Shown: piece by piece, positions 18,601 through 29,065 of the stretch
Layout of the letters: every line of letters begins with the position of its first letter
How positions within the stretch are numbered: position 1 is the first letter of the stretch
Assembly (NCBI GenBank): GCA_905221605.1
Contig: CAJNDS010002116.1
Coordinates: 491,741 to 547,740 of the forward strand
Source of the DNA: Symbiodinium natans
Lineage: Eukaryota; Sar; Dinophyceae; Suessiales; Symbiodiniaceae
DNA length: 56,000 bases
Reading direction: 5' to 3'
The notes under the pieces: model-generated
The model's database searches: none
What the model was told of the DNA's origin: nothing
The model's input: the letters and a program-made list of their open reading frames with translations, nothing else
Translations under genes and position numbers: made by a program

Positions 18601-20526
18601 CGGGGCGGGCTCCCGCCGGAGGCAGGTACCAGGAAGCTGAGGAGAAGTTCCTGCAGGCGGGTTGTTCAGGGGTGTCGGGTTGGTTTAGGGGCTTTGATGG
18701 GGGTCTGGGGTTTAGGATTTAGGGCTGAAGGGGGCTTTGGCCCTAGCCCTAAACCCTAAACCCTCAACCCGAGACCCTAAACCCTCCAATTAGAGGGTCC
18801 CACAGGCCAGTGGCCCAGGGCCGAGGGTTCGGAGCCCGAAGCAATATGGACCTTTTTGACCCTGGAATCCCCAGCTTTAAACACCTGCCAAGCCGAAGGG
18901 ACGGGTTTGTAGGGTGCAGGGTTTAGGGTCAGGGTTAGGGTATGTTAGGGTGAGGGTTAGGGTTTAGGTTTAGGGTTTAGGGTTTGGGGTTTGGGGTTTG
19001 GGGTTTAGGGTATCCTCGCCGGCACGTAAGGGTTCTAGGGTTCAGGGTTTGGGAGTCTTAAAGAGGCTGTTGCCACCCGGGCATTTTTATGTCTCGCAAA
19101 CGTTGTGCACACGTGGGGTCCGACAAGAAGAGGTCTTCGAGGAACATTCGCCTTTTTTTGTTTTTTTCATTTGTAGGGACGCCAAGCTGCAACACCTGAC
19201 CCTGAGACCCGAACCCCTCAATAACTCCGGACCCTTGAAAAATCATGCTTCCAGGCCTGGGAAGTGCAGAAAGGCGCGAGCAAGGCGGGTTCTGCGTTTT
19301 TCCGGGGCATAGGATCCCAAGACAAGTCCCCCCAAGAATTCAGGGTTTTGGGCTTGGGGTTCAGGGCTTAGGGTGTAGGCTTTGCGTTTTTTTGATATTA
19401 GGCAGTTGTTTTTATTGGATATTCGGCCTCTTAAGTCTGGTTAAGGTCTTTCTTGTCCAAGGTCGGGCCTTGGGCTTGAGATTTCCGACCTCAGACTGTT
19501 TGGGATCGGAGAAATGGATTTTGGGCACTGGGGTTTCGGGTTTAGGGTGATGAAAGGCGCACTCAACCCCAAACTTACAGCACCTCCCACAGCAATGGGT
19601 TCAGACACCCAAGCCCTAAACACTAAACCCTAAATGTTTAAGCCCAGACCCTAGACGCAAGGTCAACTACGCGACCATGTTCGGCTTGGCCACAGTTCTG
19701 ACTGAGCAAGGCCCTGTGTACGCCAAGCTGGGGTCTGGGGTCTTGGGCGTAGGCTTTAAGTTGCTGAAGGTTTATGGGGCGTACGTGAGAGGTTCCAGAG
19801 CTAGCTTGCCCAAGAGCCCCCGAAGAGCGCTTTGGCCACAACCAAAGAAATCCCCTTTGCTTGCTCTTCAACCCTGACCCCCTCTGAACCCGAAAGATTG
19901 ACACCTACAACCGAAAACATTAAACCCCCAAAAGCCGGAAACCACCTTGGCAGGTGAGACAGGCAAGCTGCTCCAAGCCGAGGCACAGTCCATCTGCTGC
20001 TTTCCGTGTTCTTTTTTTTTTTTGGGGGGGGGGGGGGGGGTCTAAAGCTTAGGGCCCTAAACCCCTAAATCCCTAAATCCCTAAATCCCTAAACCCCTAA
20101 ACCCCTAAACCCCTAAACCCCTAAACCCCTTAACCCCTAAACCCTAAACCCCTAAACCCCTTAAACCCCTAAAACCCCTAAAACCCCTAAACCCCCTAAA
20201 CCCCTAAACCCCTAAACCCCTAAACCCCTAAACCCCTAAACCCTAAACCCCTAAACCCCTAAACCCCTAAACCCCTAAACCCCTAAACCCCTAAACCCCT
20301 AAACCCCTAAACCCCTAAACCCCTAAACCCCTAAACCCCTAAACCCCTAAACCCCTAAACCCCTAAACCCCTAAACCCTAAACCCCTAACCCCTAAACCC
20401 CTAAACCCCTAAACCCCTAAACCCCTAAACCCTTTAGGGCCATTTAGGGTTGCGGGTTTCGCTCAGGGTTGTTCTGTCTTGACCCTTGCATTCTGCGAGG
20501 CTCTCTTTCACGACTTCCTGGAAAAG
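15678..20526 (+). CDS. Tetratricopeptide-repeat protein (multi-exon)
   Basis: Ten exons chain in phase: 15678-15732, 16263-16301, 16682-16715, 17106-17152, 17695-17764, 18622-18656, 19255-19284, 19662-19710, 19954-19982 and 20500-20526. The first two give an acidic Lys/Glu/Pro linker. The rest give helix pairs of TPR type. The clearest spans a junction: a Leu-Glu-Glu-Asp-Pro-Asn start, HNLGVAFTEEG, then RYQEAEEKFLQ. A second pair has MFGLATVLTEQG, ETGKLLQAE and ALFHDFLEK. TPR domains are protein-binding scaffolds, so the partner and role are unknown. Both ends are missing. Several exons are tiny (27, 29, 30 and 34 nt). Nearly all junctions read AG|GN on both sides. Introns hold telomere-like arrays and a foldback element. 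The TPR call is good; that all ten exons belong to one transcript is inference. Confidence 0.62.
16453..16520. mobile_element. Small foldback element
   Basis: TCAAGGAGTTTTCCCTAA near 16453 and TTAGGGAAGGTTCCTTGA near 16502 are imperfect inverted repeats around about 30 bp. It lies in an intron of the TPR gene. It could be a short MITE or only a hairpin. Confidence 0.4.
17175..17278. mobile_element. Foldback (MITE-like) element, copy 2
   Basis: The best-preserved copy. Its terminal inverted repeats are about 31 bp and match except at two positions; they start TTGGGATGTTCCCCCTTA and end TAAGGGGGAACATCCCAA. The core is about 40 bp. It begins about 20 bp inside the intron that follows the exon ending at 17152. 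Confidence 0.78.
17600..18605. repeat. Cluster of telomere-like arrays in TPR introns
   Basis: CCCTAAA at about 17600-17690, TTTAGGG at 17815-17890, CCCTAAA at 18005-18105 and 18300-18480, and TTTAGGG/TTTGGGG at 18530-18605. Orientation alternates repeatedly within 1 kb, with the exons at 17695-17764 and 18622-18656 adjoining the outer arrays. Confidence 0.9.
20012..20040. repeat. T12-G17 homopolymer block
   Basis: Second T-then-G block, in the intron after the exon ending at 19982 and just before the 8-mer CCCCTAAA array. Confidence 0.95.
20046..20435. repeat. CCCCTAAA octamer array
   Basis: About 45 units with period 8 rather than 7, carrying an extra C (TTTAGGGG on the other strand). Occasional 7-mer units and variants with extra A are interspersed. 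Smaller octamer arrays occur at about 25250-25340 and 37040-37130. Confidence 0.93.
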
Positions 20527-20934
20527 GCGATCTCTCAGGCTATCTGGACGTACTTCCTAATCCCCAAAGCCTCAACCCGAAACCATGAAAGTTTAGGGTT
20601 TAGGGTTTAGGGTTTAGGGTTTGGGGTTTAGGGGAGCCCAAAAACCCAAGAACCCGAAGCCCTAAACCCTCATCCCTAGACCGTGAGCCCGGGTTTCGGG
20701 AAGGTAATTCAGTGAAGCTCCCCCAATTTAGACCGCCCTTCTGGATTTGGGCCCAGAGTCCGGGCCCCAGTCTCAGAGAATCTTCGATAGAGTACACTTC
20801 CCTAAGCAGTAAACCCTAAAACCCTAAAACCCTAAACCCTAAACCCTCAACCCTCAACCCTCAACCTTCAACCCTCAACCCCAAACCCTAAGACCTAAAC
20901 CCTCAACCCTGAACCCTAAGCCCCAAACCCAACT

Positions 20935-20973
20935 TCAGCCATGTTGGCTCCTCAGCCATGTTGGCGCCTCAAG
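20935..20973 (+). other. Tandem sequence resembling relic spliced leaders
   Basis: Two adjacent units, AG|CCATGTTGGCTCCTCAG and CCATGTTGGCGCCTCAAG, resemble the 3' part of the dinoflagellate spliced leader (CCATTTTGGCTCAAG, from memory), with one T-to-G change and a two-base insertion. Tandem truncated leaders are known in dinoflagellate genes that returned to the genome through mRNA. The match is imperfect and may be chance. Confidence 0.3.
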
Positions 20974-21115
20974 CCCACTTGGCCCTTCCCGCCTTGCCAC
21001 CGCCGCCCCGGCCCACCCGCTTGGGAGGCCCAGCGAGGACGGAGGGGTGGGGCCCTGGGTGTAGGGTTTAGGGTTTAGGGTTTAGGGTTTAGGGTTTAGG
21101 GTTTAGAGTTCCAAG

Positions 21116-21178
21116 TATGGGCCCTTACAGTAATATTCTACAGCCGTAAAGGCGCTATACATAACAAGGGCCCATACT
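21116..21178. mobile_element. Small foldback element with perfect 14-bp ends
   Basis: AAGTATGGGCCCTT and its exact reverse complement AAGGGCCCATACTT bracket about 35 bp. It is unrelated to the TTGGGATG family. No coding potential. Confidence 0.5.
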
Positions 21179-23234
21179 TCGCCTGAGAGCTCAGGCTTTG
21201 TCGGTCTTTCGTACATGAGCAGTGTAGTTTGAGGTCTCGAGGAGCAGATAAATCGTTGCCCGCCGCCGGCCCACGGAAGCTTCACATTGGCGCCGAAACC
21301 CAGTTTCAAGGGTTTAGGGTTTAGGGTTTAGGGTTTAGTGCTCGAGAGCCGACCCGGAACCGAAACAGGAGCCTCCGCCCAAGCTCCGGCACTCGGGGCG
21401 CATCTCGGCGCGGGTTGGAGGCAGTTGAGGGTTTACCTTGGAGGTTTAGGGTTTAGGGTTTAGGGTTTAGGGTTTAGGGTTTAGGGTTTAGGGTTTAGGG
21501 TTTAGGGTTTAGGGTCCTAAGTAGGGTAGGGGGTTGAGGGCGAAAAGCAGTACTGGCCCGTCTGGGCTGGTTATCATAACCCCATCTGAGGCGAAGCTGT
21601 ATCCTTACTTTCAGCTCCGGATAGGAGCCCTAAACCCTCAACCCTAAACCCTAAACCCTGAACCCTACACCCTAAACCCAAAACCCTAAATCCTAAAACC
21701 CTACACCCTAAACCCTCAGCCTAAACCCCAAACCCAACCCCATCTTGGTTCTCGGGGACCGTCTTGGCGCAGGGTAGAAACCCGACCCGAAGGCCCACAT
21801 GACGGGGGTGGCCTGGGTGGGATCGCTTTCAAAGGAAAGGCGCGGGGTGGCGTCCGCTTTAACCCCTTAGGGTTTAGGGTCTAGAGTTTAGGGTCCCCAC
21901 GGAAAAGTCACAGTGGAAGGGAAGCTGGTTGTTTCTCTCTTTAAACGATCCACGGTTTATGTGATACCTATGAGGGCACGCGGCACGAGTCACACGGTCT
22001 TGAATAGCCCGGCTAACTTGACTTGTGAACCGGGCACCGGTACTACAGCACGTCCAACATTAAGCCCCTAAACCCTAAATTCCTAAACCCTAATCCCGAA
22101 TCCCTAAACCCTAAACCCTAAACCCTAGATCCTAAACCCTAAGCCCTAACCCTAAACCCTAAACTCTAAACCCTAAGCCACCCTCCACCAATCATACGGT
22201 CCGGAGGTCTTGAAGGCGGCATCCGCAGGCCGACGCGGGGCAATGAAAGGCCGGGCAGACTAAAGTCCCCAAGTTTTCAGGGTTTAGGGTTTCGGATTTC
22301 GGATTTGGAGTTTCGGGTTTAGGGTTTAGGGTTTGGGTTTAGAGGTTCAGGCTCAAGGGTTTGTGGGTTCAGGGTGAAGCGGTGCCAGGGTGCCTGGTTC
22401 AGCATTTTCGGTTTGAGTCCCTGCACTTCCTGGAAAAGCCCCCAAAAACCCTAAACCCCGAAAACGCTAAAACTAAAACCCCTAAACCCGTTAACCCTAA
22501 ACGACCTAAACCCTAAACCCTAAACCCTAAACCCTAAACCCTAAACCCTAAACCCTAAACCCTAAACCCTAAACCCTAAACCCTGGACTCCCCCAAATCC
22601 GAAGCACCCGACCTGCACACCTGTTTGTTTATTGTTTTTTGCGGGAGGGGGGGGGGTCTCAGGATGCATGGGGATCCTTTCCCACTCTGCAACCGCTGAG
22701 GTTCAGGGTCTAGAGCTTAGGGTTCAGGCTTTAGGGTTCAGGGTTTAGGGTTTTGCGTTTGGGGTTCAGGGGGCGCGCGCGCGCACACCAGCCAGAGCCC
22801 AGGTACAGATGGCAAAGACGGGGGCGCTTTGAAGAATCTGCATGGCAGGCGCTTCCGATGGCCCATTTGTTGTGTTGGGGGCAGAGTCTGAGGTCCTAAG
22901 TCCCAAGTCCAAACCCTGAGCCGTAAAATTCCTGCCTAGCCCCTGAAGCTTTTCAGCCCTCAAACCCAAACCCAAACCACCCTTCACCCCCCTACACCTT
23001 AAATACACCCTAAGCCCTAAGCCGTACGCCCTAAGCCCTAAGCCCTAAGCCCGAAGCCCTAAGCCCTAAGCCCTAAGCCCTAAGCCCTACGCCCTAAGCC
23101 CTAAGCCCTAAACCCTAAACCCTATAAGCCCTAAGCCCTAAGCCCTAAGCCCTAAACCCTAAACCGTAAACCCTAAACCCTAAACCCTAAACCCTAAACC
23201 TCAAACAAGCCCTAAGTCTTAAACCCCTCAGCAG

Positions 23235-26200
23235 GACCGAGCTGGCCCTGGACGTCTTCTTCTTCGTGTCGGTGCAGGTCCTCTTCAGGCCTTCCAGGGT
23301 CTTGTTGTGGGTGTAGGTTCGACCCTGTTTAGGGTTTAGGGTTTAGGGTTTAGGGTTTAGGGTTTAGGGCTAAACCTTAACTTTGTGGTGCTTTACTATA
23401 ACTTTAGATCCTTAGCCCTTTTGGGTTTATTGGGTTTCTGAGTAAGGCAGCTAAAAACTAAGTACATAGCTACCCAAGCTCTAAGCCCCAACTCCACAAA
23501 ACTTGGGGTTGAGAGTGAATGGTTGAGTGAAGGGTTGCAGGTTTTGAGGTGTAGAGTCGGTGTCCGTAAGCCCTGAACCTATGCAAACCCTTGGAGGGAC
23601 CCTTAGCGAGCCCCTGGTCGAGGAAACTGGGCTGCACCAACGCTAACACCTGCGCGCTGCCCTGGGTGGTGACGGCGGCCAGGGGATTCTTTGCCCGCGG
23701 CCCAGGGTTAAGGGTTCAGGGGTTAGGGTTCGGGGTTTAGGGTTTGTGTGGGTTCCCTATGTGTAGGGTTTATATTGGAGTTAACTTGGTCTTATTTTCG
23801 GGTTTATATTGGGGTCTATATTAGGGTGAAGATGAAGGTGTACATTGCAGAGGGTTTATTTGGTGGATTATGTAGGGGTTCGCAGGTCTTTTTTTGTTTT
23901 TGTTGGGTTATCTTAAGGTGCACATGAGGGTTTATACAGGGTGTATATTGGGGTTCAGGGATCCATACAGTCACCGCCTCTTGCGGCTGGGTCCTTTGGT
24001 CTTCAAGGTTAGGACCCCAGGCCCTAAGCCCTCGATTCATCAAGAGGTGCAAGGTTGCCTAAACCCTAAACCCTAAACCCAAAACCATGAACCCTGAACC
24101 CAAACCCTAGTTTCTCCGTATTGGCTTGACATAGTGTCAAAGCAAGTGGTGAACATTTTAGCATTCGGCCAGCACGCGCGACCCGTCTCAGTTTAAATCT
24201 CTAACCGCATCAGTTGAAGGCGCATGGTGAGCTTACGAAACCCGAGTTTCGGGCCTGAAGCAGCCAAGCCCCAAACCTCTGGTGGAGGGTTTAGGGTTTG
24301 GGGTTGCGGGTTTAGTGCCTAAAAAGCTGGGATCCCCGGCCGAAAGCCCAAAAAGCAAGAACTGAGAACAAGGCGATGTTTGAATGAGCAAAAAATGCTC
24401 ACATTTCGAGACAAAGTCTTGAGATCTGATTCCGGGTGCTTCGTGGACGCGCCGGTACGGAAAGACGAATTTTGGTACCTTCGCTGCGACATCGGCTTAA
24501 GCATCGGATGCAGGCGCAGAAGGGCACGCAGACAACGCCAGGAAGCACGAAAAAGTGGCTGGCGCGATGCGACAGCAGACTTGCCGCAGGACAGGCGGTC
24601 TTCGTCTACGCATCCTAAACCCTATAAACCTTGACCTAAGAACCGAACCCTAAGCCCTAAGCCCTAAGCCCTAAGCCCTAAACCCGGTCCCACTCCAGGT
24701 TCTCTTCAACCTCTGTTTCATGGGCACCTACACAAGGCTGCTGAGCCGTGCCCGGCAAAGGCCGTCCACGCCCGAAATTGCGCAGGAGGGGGTTGGGCTT
24801 AGGGCTCAGGGCTGAGGGTTTAGGGATTAGGGTTTAGGGTTTAGGGGTTTAGGGTGTTTAGAGTGTTTAGGGTGTTCATCAAGTCCACTGCCAAGAAATA
24901 GAGGGTCAAAACCCTCACGATAGCAACCCCTCCCCCCTAAGCCGCGGCCGAATCGCCCAGCTGACCTCTTAAACCCTCAGACCCTGAACCCAAACCCGGA
25001 ACGCAACCCTAAACCCTAAGCCCTAAGCCCCTAAACCCTAAACCCTAAACCCTAAACCCTAAACCCTAAACCCTAAACCCTAAACCCTAAACCCTAAACC
25101 CTAAACCCTAAACCCTAAACCCTAAACCCTAAACCCTAGGCCCGAAGCGCCCCTCTTGAGCCTGATTCCAGGACATCACGATCATGGAGGGAAAGAGGCG
25201 AAAGGCTGGGGCGGCTCAAGGGTTTTGGGATTGGGGTGTTCGCGTTTAGGGTTTAGGGGTTTAGTGGTTTAGGGTTTAGGGGTTTAGGGGTTTAGGGGTT
25301 TAGGGGTTTAGGGGTTTAGGGGTTTAGGGGTTTAGGGGTTTAGGGTTTAGGGTTTAGGGCTTACGGTTTACGGGTTTAGGGTTTATTGTTTACGGATTGG
25401 GGTGTTAGGGTTTCGGCTTCGAAGGTTGAGGGTTTAGGGCTTGGATCTTAGGAAGCGCGGGGGAAGGGTGGTGTAGCAGTCCTCCGAACCAAGATGTTTC
25501 ATCCTCGTTATCAAGTAAAAAGTTCTTGAATACGGGGTAAACGGGGTCTCTGCGAGCTTGACACGGGGAAAAAAAGGTTCTGACATCATTCCTTTCGGGC
25601 CTTGGTCGGGTCTTGTGGCCGCGCAGGGTTTGTTTGTTGGCGATGAGGTTGTTGGTTTAGGCTTTTGGTTTTTTGGTTCTAGCTTCGGTTTTCAGGATTA
25701 GGGTTTTTGGGTTTCGGGCTTAGGCTAGAGGCATAGGGTTACTTTGCGTGGAATCTGCTGAGAATGTGAAGGCTGCGATGAAGATCACGGTGCTACTTCT
25801 GCTGCACGTCACTGGGCAGCTTGACCCCCCCGCCCCCGCCCCGAATCCGCCCTCCTGTTACCCCAAAGCCCGTAATCAACCCTCAACCCCAAACCCTTAA
25901 ACCCTTAAACCCTCAACCCTAAAGACCCAAAACTTGAGATGTTCCCCGTATACCAACAGTCCTTAATAGTAGGGGCCCATTCAGGACGGTAGTATAAGGG
26001 TGATCATCCCAACCCCAAACCCTGAACCTTCTTCCCATCGTTCTCTCTGCTCCCGAGGTCTCGCTGGGCCTGGTCGCTCCGCTAGTGACGAGCTGTCTAA
26101 TTACCACCGTGGCCTTCCCTTTCTGGTGGGATCGTAAGGCCTCCATGTTGCTCAAGTACTGGTAGGGTTCAGGTTTAGGGTTTAGGGTTTAGGGTTTTGG

Positions 26201-26975
26201 ATTTAGGGTTGAGGGTTTGGGCTTAGAGTTGGGGGGTTGCTTAGGTGGGTTTTCTCATGCAACAAGGGCTTGCGACTGCAGCAGTGCGCGCCAGGAATAT
26301 TTAAGCTGCTGCCGCAAGTCCTAGTTGTTGGCGGAGGGGCAAAAAGAGCACAGCTGCAAGGGCTCGCTAAACCCTAAACCCTAAACCCTGAACCCTAAAC
26401 CCTCGACCCTAAACCCTAAATCCTAAACCCGAAACCCTGGACCCTAAACCCTAAACCCTAAACCCCAAAGCCTAAACCCTAAACCCTAAACCCTAAACCC
26501 TAAACCCTAAACCCTAAACCCTAAACCCTAAACCCTAAACCCTAAACCCTAAACCCTAAACCCTAAACCCTGAACCCTGAACCCTGAACCCTAAACCCTA
26601 AACCCTGAACCCTGAACCCTAAACCCCTCCACCTGTCAACGCCAACCCAGAGACGAACCTTCTCCCTTGGCCGCCCACCGGCTGTAGCCCTCAACGTCCC
26701 CCCCAGCCCCCAAAGGAGCCACCTAGCCTGACATACTGGAAATGCAAACCCCCCAAACCGGGGGGTTGTGCATCAGTGCTTGGGCCTCTATACCCCAAGC
26801 CTCGACCCTATTTTAGACCCTAAACCCCTAAACCCTAAACCCTAAGGCTTGAATCCCTAAGCCTAATCCCCAAAACCTACAGCCGAAACCCGTAAAACCG
26901 ATACCCCCAAAAAGCCGAATTACGCCCTTTGCAGGAAGAGAAAGGCATTCCAGAGACCTACCGGGGCTTTGTGGG
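23235..26975 (+). CDS. Multi-exon membrane protein fragment, family unknown
   Basis: Exons at 23235-23277, 24699-24785, 25172-25204, 25772-25807 and 26058-26138 join in phase; 26935-about 26975 may follow. The product has at least two hydrophobic spans. The first exon is rich in Phe and Val (LDVFFFVSVQ) and continues into VLFNLCFMGTY. The fourth and fifth exons together give a long hydrophobic helix (VLLLLH joined to VSLGLVAPLV, then LITTVAFPFWW). Between them lies a basic loop ending GKRRK. I do not recognise the family, and the order of helices suits several transporter or channel types. Junctions follow AG|GT...AG|GT, AG|GA...AG|GA and AG|GC...AG|GC, with one CAC|GT donor. Both ends are missing. 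Exons are small, so unity of the gene is inferred from phase alone. Confidence 0.45.
25012..25400. repeat. Opposed telomere-like arrays around a 33-nt exon
   Basis: A CCCTAAA array (25012-25138) lies upstream, and TTTAGGG/TTTAGGGG arrays (25235-25400) lie downstream, of the predicted exon 25172-25204. The exon sits in about 100 bp of unique sequence between C-rich and G-rich tracts. Confidence 0.9.
25934..26012. mobile_element. Foldback (MITE-like) element, copy 3
   Basis: A shorter member of the TTGGGATGTTCCCC family. It starts TTGAGATGTTCCCCGTATACC, shares the AACAGTCCTTAATAG arm with copy 2, and ends GATCATCCCAA. About 25 bp are missing relative to copy 2. It lies in the intron between exons 25772-25807 and 26058-26138. 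Confidence 0.65.
26365..26625. repeat. CCCTAAA array
   Basis: A C-rich array of more than 30 units. The centre is homogeneous CCCTAAA, and the right edge mixes in CCCTGAA units. Confidence 0.93.
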
Positions 26976-27259
26976 CCTGTGCCTTAGGATTTCGGCTTTA
27001 GTTCGGGTTTAGGGTTCAGGGAGTAGGGTTTAGGGTTTAGGGTTTAGGGTTTAGGGCTTAGGTGGGGATAAGCGTTTAGGTTGGCACAGCGCCAGTTGCC
27101 AGGAGATTGATTCTAGGGCTCTTGAGGGAGCCTATGGGGAGCCGCGGGGCATGGTACGGAGTGTTCGTGTTACATACTTCCTTGAACCCCGACCCTATAA
27201 GGAGACCCCAAATTCCTAAGCCCTCAACCCTGAGCCCTAAAGAATGAATGGGAGAGGTT
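26976..27259. other. Spacer before the Met-Lys-Ala gene array
   Basis: Contains a short TTTAGGG run near 27005-27060 and otherwise unassigned sequence. No exon is supported here. The first array unit begins near 27260. Confidence 0.4.
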
Positions 27260-27598
27260 TAGGGTTCCTAGCGCTTGCAGTTTAAGTTTGGGGGTTGACG
27301 AGGGTTTTGGGTTTTGGGTTGTAGAGTCTGTTTTGGGGCTGTTCTGGTTCAGAGGTTGGAAGGGTTTAGGGCGTTGGAGTTCAGGGTTCGGAAGGGTTTT
27401 GGGTCTTAGAGCTTTGGTCGAAAAAGGGCTGAGGTTTCAGTTCGAAGTGTCAGGGTTGAATGAGGGTTGAGGGTTCAGGGTAGTGGAAGGTTCCCCCCCC
27501 CAAGACCAAGACCCTTTCGCGCTCGCTCCCGGCTGCAGCTGCTTCCAGCCTGTTCGCTCCCCTTCTCGCGTCTGCTTTTGCACCTCTGTCAAAGAGCC

Positions 27599-28549
27599 AT
27601 GGCTCCCATGAAGGCAATGAAGGCAATGAAGGCACCAAGAAGACTTTGCAGAGGGTTGGCTCCGGATCTGTTAGGGGTTTTCATTGTGTAGAGGGCTGCG
27701 TTTTGCTGTAGAAGGCACAACTGGGCTTCGCTTGTTCCACGCTTGTTGCCGGCTGGAATGCAGGCCATGAAGGCCATGAAGGCCATGAAAGCCATGAAGG
27801 CCATGAAGGCAAGCCGGGGCCCTGTGATGAGATTGGACGCCTCGGCTGACAAACTCCTCGTTATCTGACACCTCAAGGGCTAAAAAGGGGTTTGCTGTAG
27901 CCCTAAACCCTACACCCTAAGACCTGAAACCCCCAGTACGTCATACCGTCAGGCGATGAAGAGCATGAAGTCCATGAAGAAGGCAGACGACGAGGAGGCT
28001 CCTGCCATGAAGAGCATGAAGTCGATGAAGGCCTGGGTTTATGGCAGCTTGCGAGTTCGAGTTCTTAGTAGGGGACTTGGGGGCATGGGCAATGTACATA
28101 AACCCAAACCCCTCCAAAAGGGACTATGCAGCTGCATAGTGCCTTCATCTCCCATTTAAGAGCCTGTAAGGGGTGGTAGAGTTGCCTTGTTGCTAGGATG
28201 TAGGGTGTGCGGTTTAAATATTTTTACAGAAGCGTTTAGGGTTTCGGGTGTCGGCCCGTGGTGCGCGAGGCTATGAAAGCAATGAAGGCGATGAAGGCCA
28301 TGAAGGCTTGCTTGCTGCTTTGTGCAACGCTGCTACCCATTCGTGCGGGAGGGGGTGTAAAGGCATTTGAGGGATTCGAGCCTTTGTGCCCGTGGTTGGT
28401 GGTGATGCCAGGCCATGAAGGCGATGAAGGCTCGCGCCTATGCTTTTTCCAGAGTCTGCGCTGCTTGCTTGAGCCTTGCTTGAGCACTGGTTGACGCAGC
28501 GGTCTCGTGAGAGTTTCAGGCGATGAAAGCGATGAAGGCAATGAAGTGA
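27599..28549 (+). CDS. Met-Lys-Ala repeat protein, copy 1
   Basis: Six exons fit one rule: 27599-27631, 27764-27808, 27953-28030, 28270-28305, 28412-28429 and 28520-28549. Each exon but the last ends ATGAAG before an intron opening GC. Each later exon starts GCN-ATG after AG. All introns are phase 0. The product is 79 residues: MAP, then MKA/MKS triplets, broken once by an acidic KADDEEAP segment in exon 3. It has 24 Lys, 24 Met and a net charge near +20. From memory, dinoflagellate histone-like proteins carry MKAMK-type N-termini, so nucleic-acid binding is possible, but there is no folded domain. Function unknown. An in-frame TAG soon after exon 1 rules out reading through in this copy. The ATG has a good context (GAGCCATGG). 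Confidence 0.72.
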
Positions 28550-29065
28550 GCTGTTTTGTCCCGCGGGATTCCGATGGCTGCTGCGCAGGGCATCATTCGA
28601 GGTCCATAGGGCCTGTGTCAGCACTGCTGCAATCGACAGCCGAAGTTTGTGCAGAGAAGATTTGCTCAGGTCTGGGCAGCCCCAAGCCCAAACCCTCAAC
28701 CCTAAGCCCATCTAAGCCCTAAATGGTGAATAGGGTTGCTAGAGCTTGCAGTTTAAGTTTAGGGGTTGACGAGGGTTTAGGGTTTTGGGTTGCAGAGTTT
28801 GTTTTGGGCTGTTTTTGTTTAGAGGCTAGAAGGGTTCAGGGTGTTGGAGTTCAGGGTTCGGAAGGGCTTTGGGTTTTAGAGCTTTGGACGAAAAAGGGCT
28901 GAGGTTTCAGTTCGACATGTCAGGGTTGAATGAGGGTTGAGGGTTCAGGGTAGTGGAAGTTTTGCCCCCCCCCCAAGACCCTTTCGCGCTCGCTCCCGGC
29001 TGCAGCTGCTTCCAGCCTGTTCGCTCCCCTTCTCGCGTCTGCTTTTGCACCTCTGACAAAGAGCC

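Larger units (their letters stand above)
20527..23234. other. Repeat-rich interval with only weak exon candidates
   Basis: Degenerate CCCTAAA/TTTAGGG tracts dominate (for example 21063-21111, 21446-21515, 22495-22585, and a CCCTAAG-rich run at 22995-23210). Two acceptor-preceded open stretches might be exons: 21239-about 21302 (starts EQINRC) and 21370-21414 (EPPPKLRHSGRISAR). Neither matches a family I know. The end of the TPR gene and the start of the membrane-protein gene probably lie here. Confidence 0.5.
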
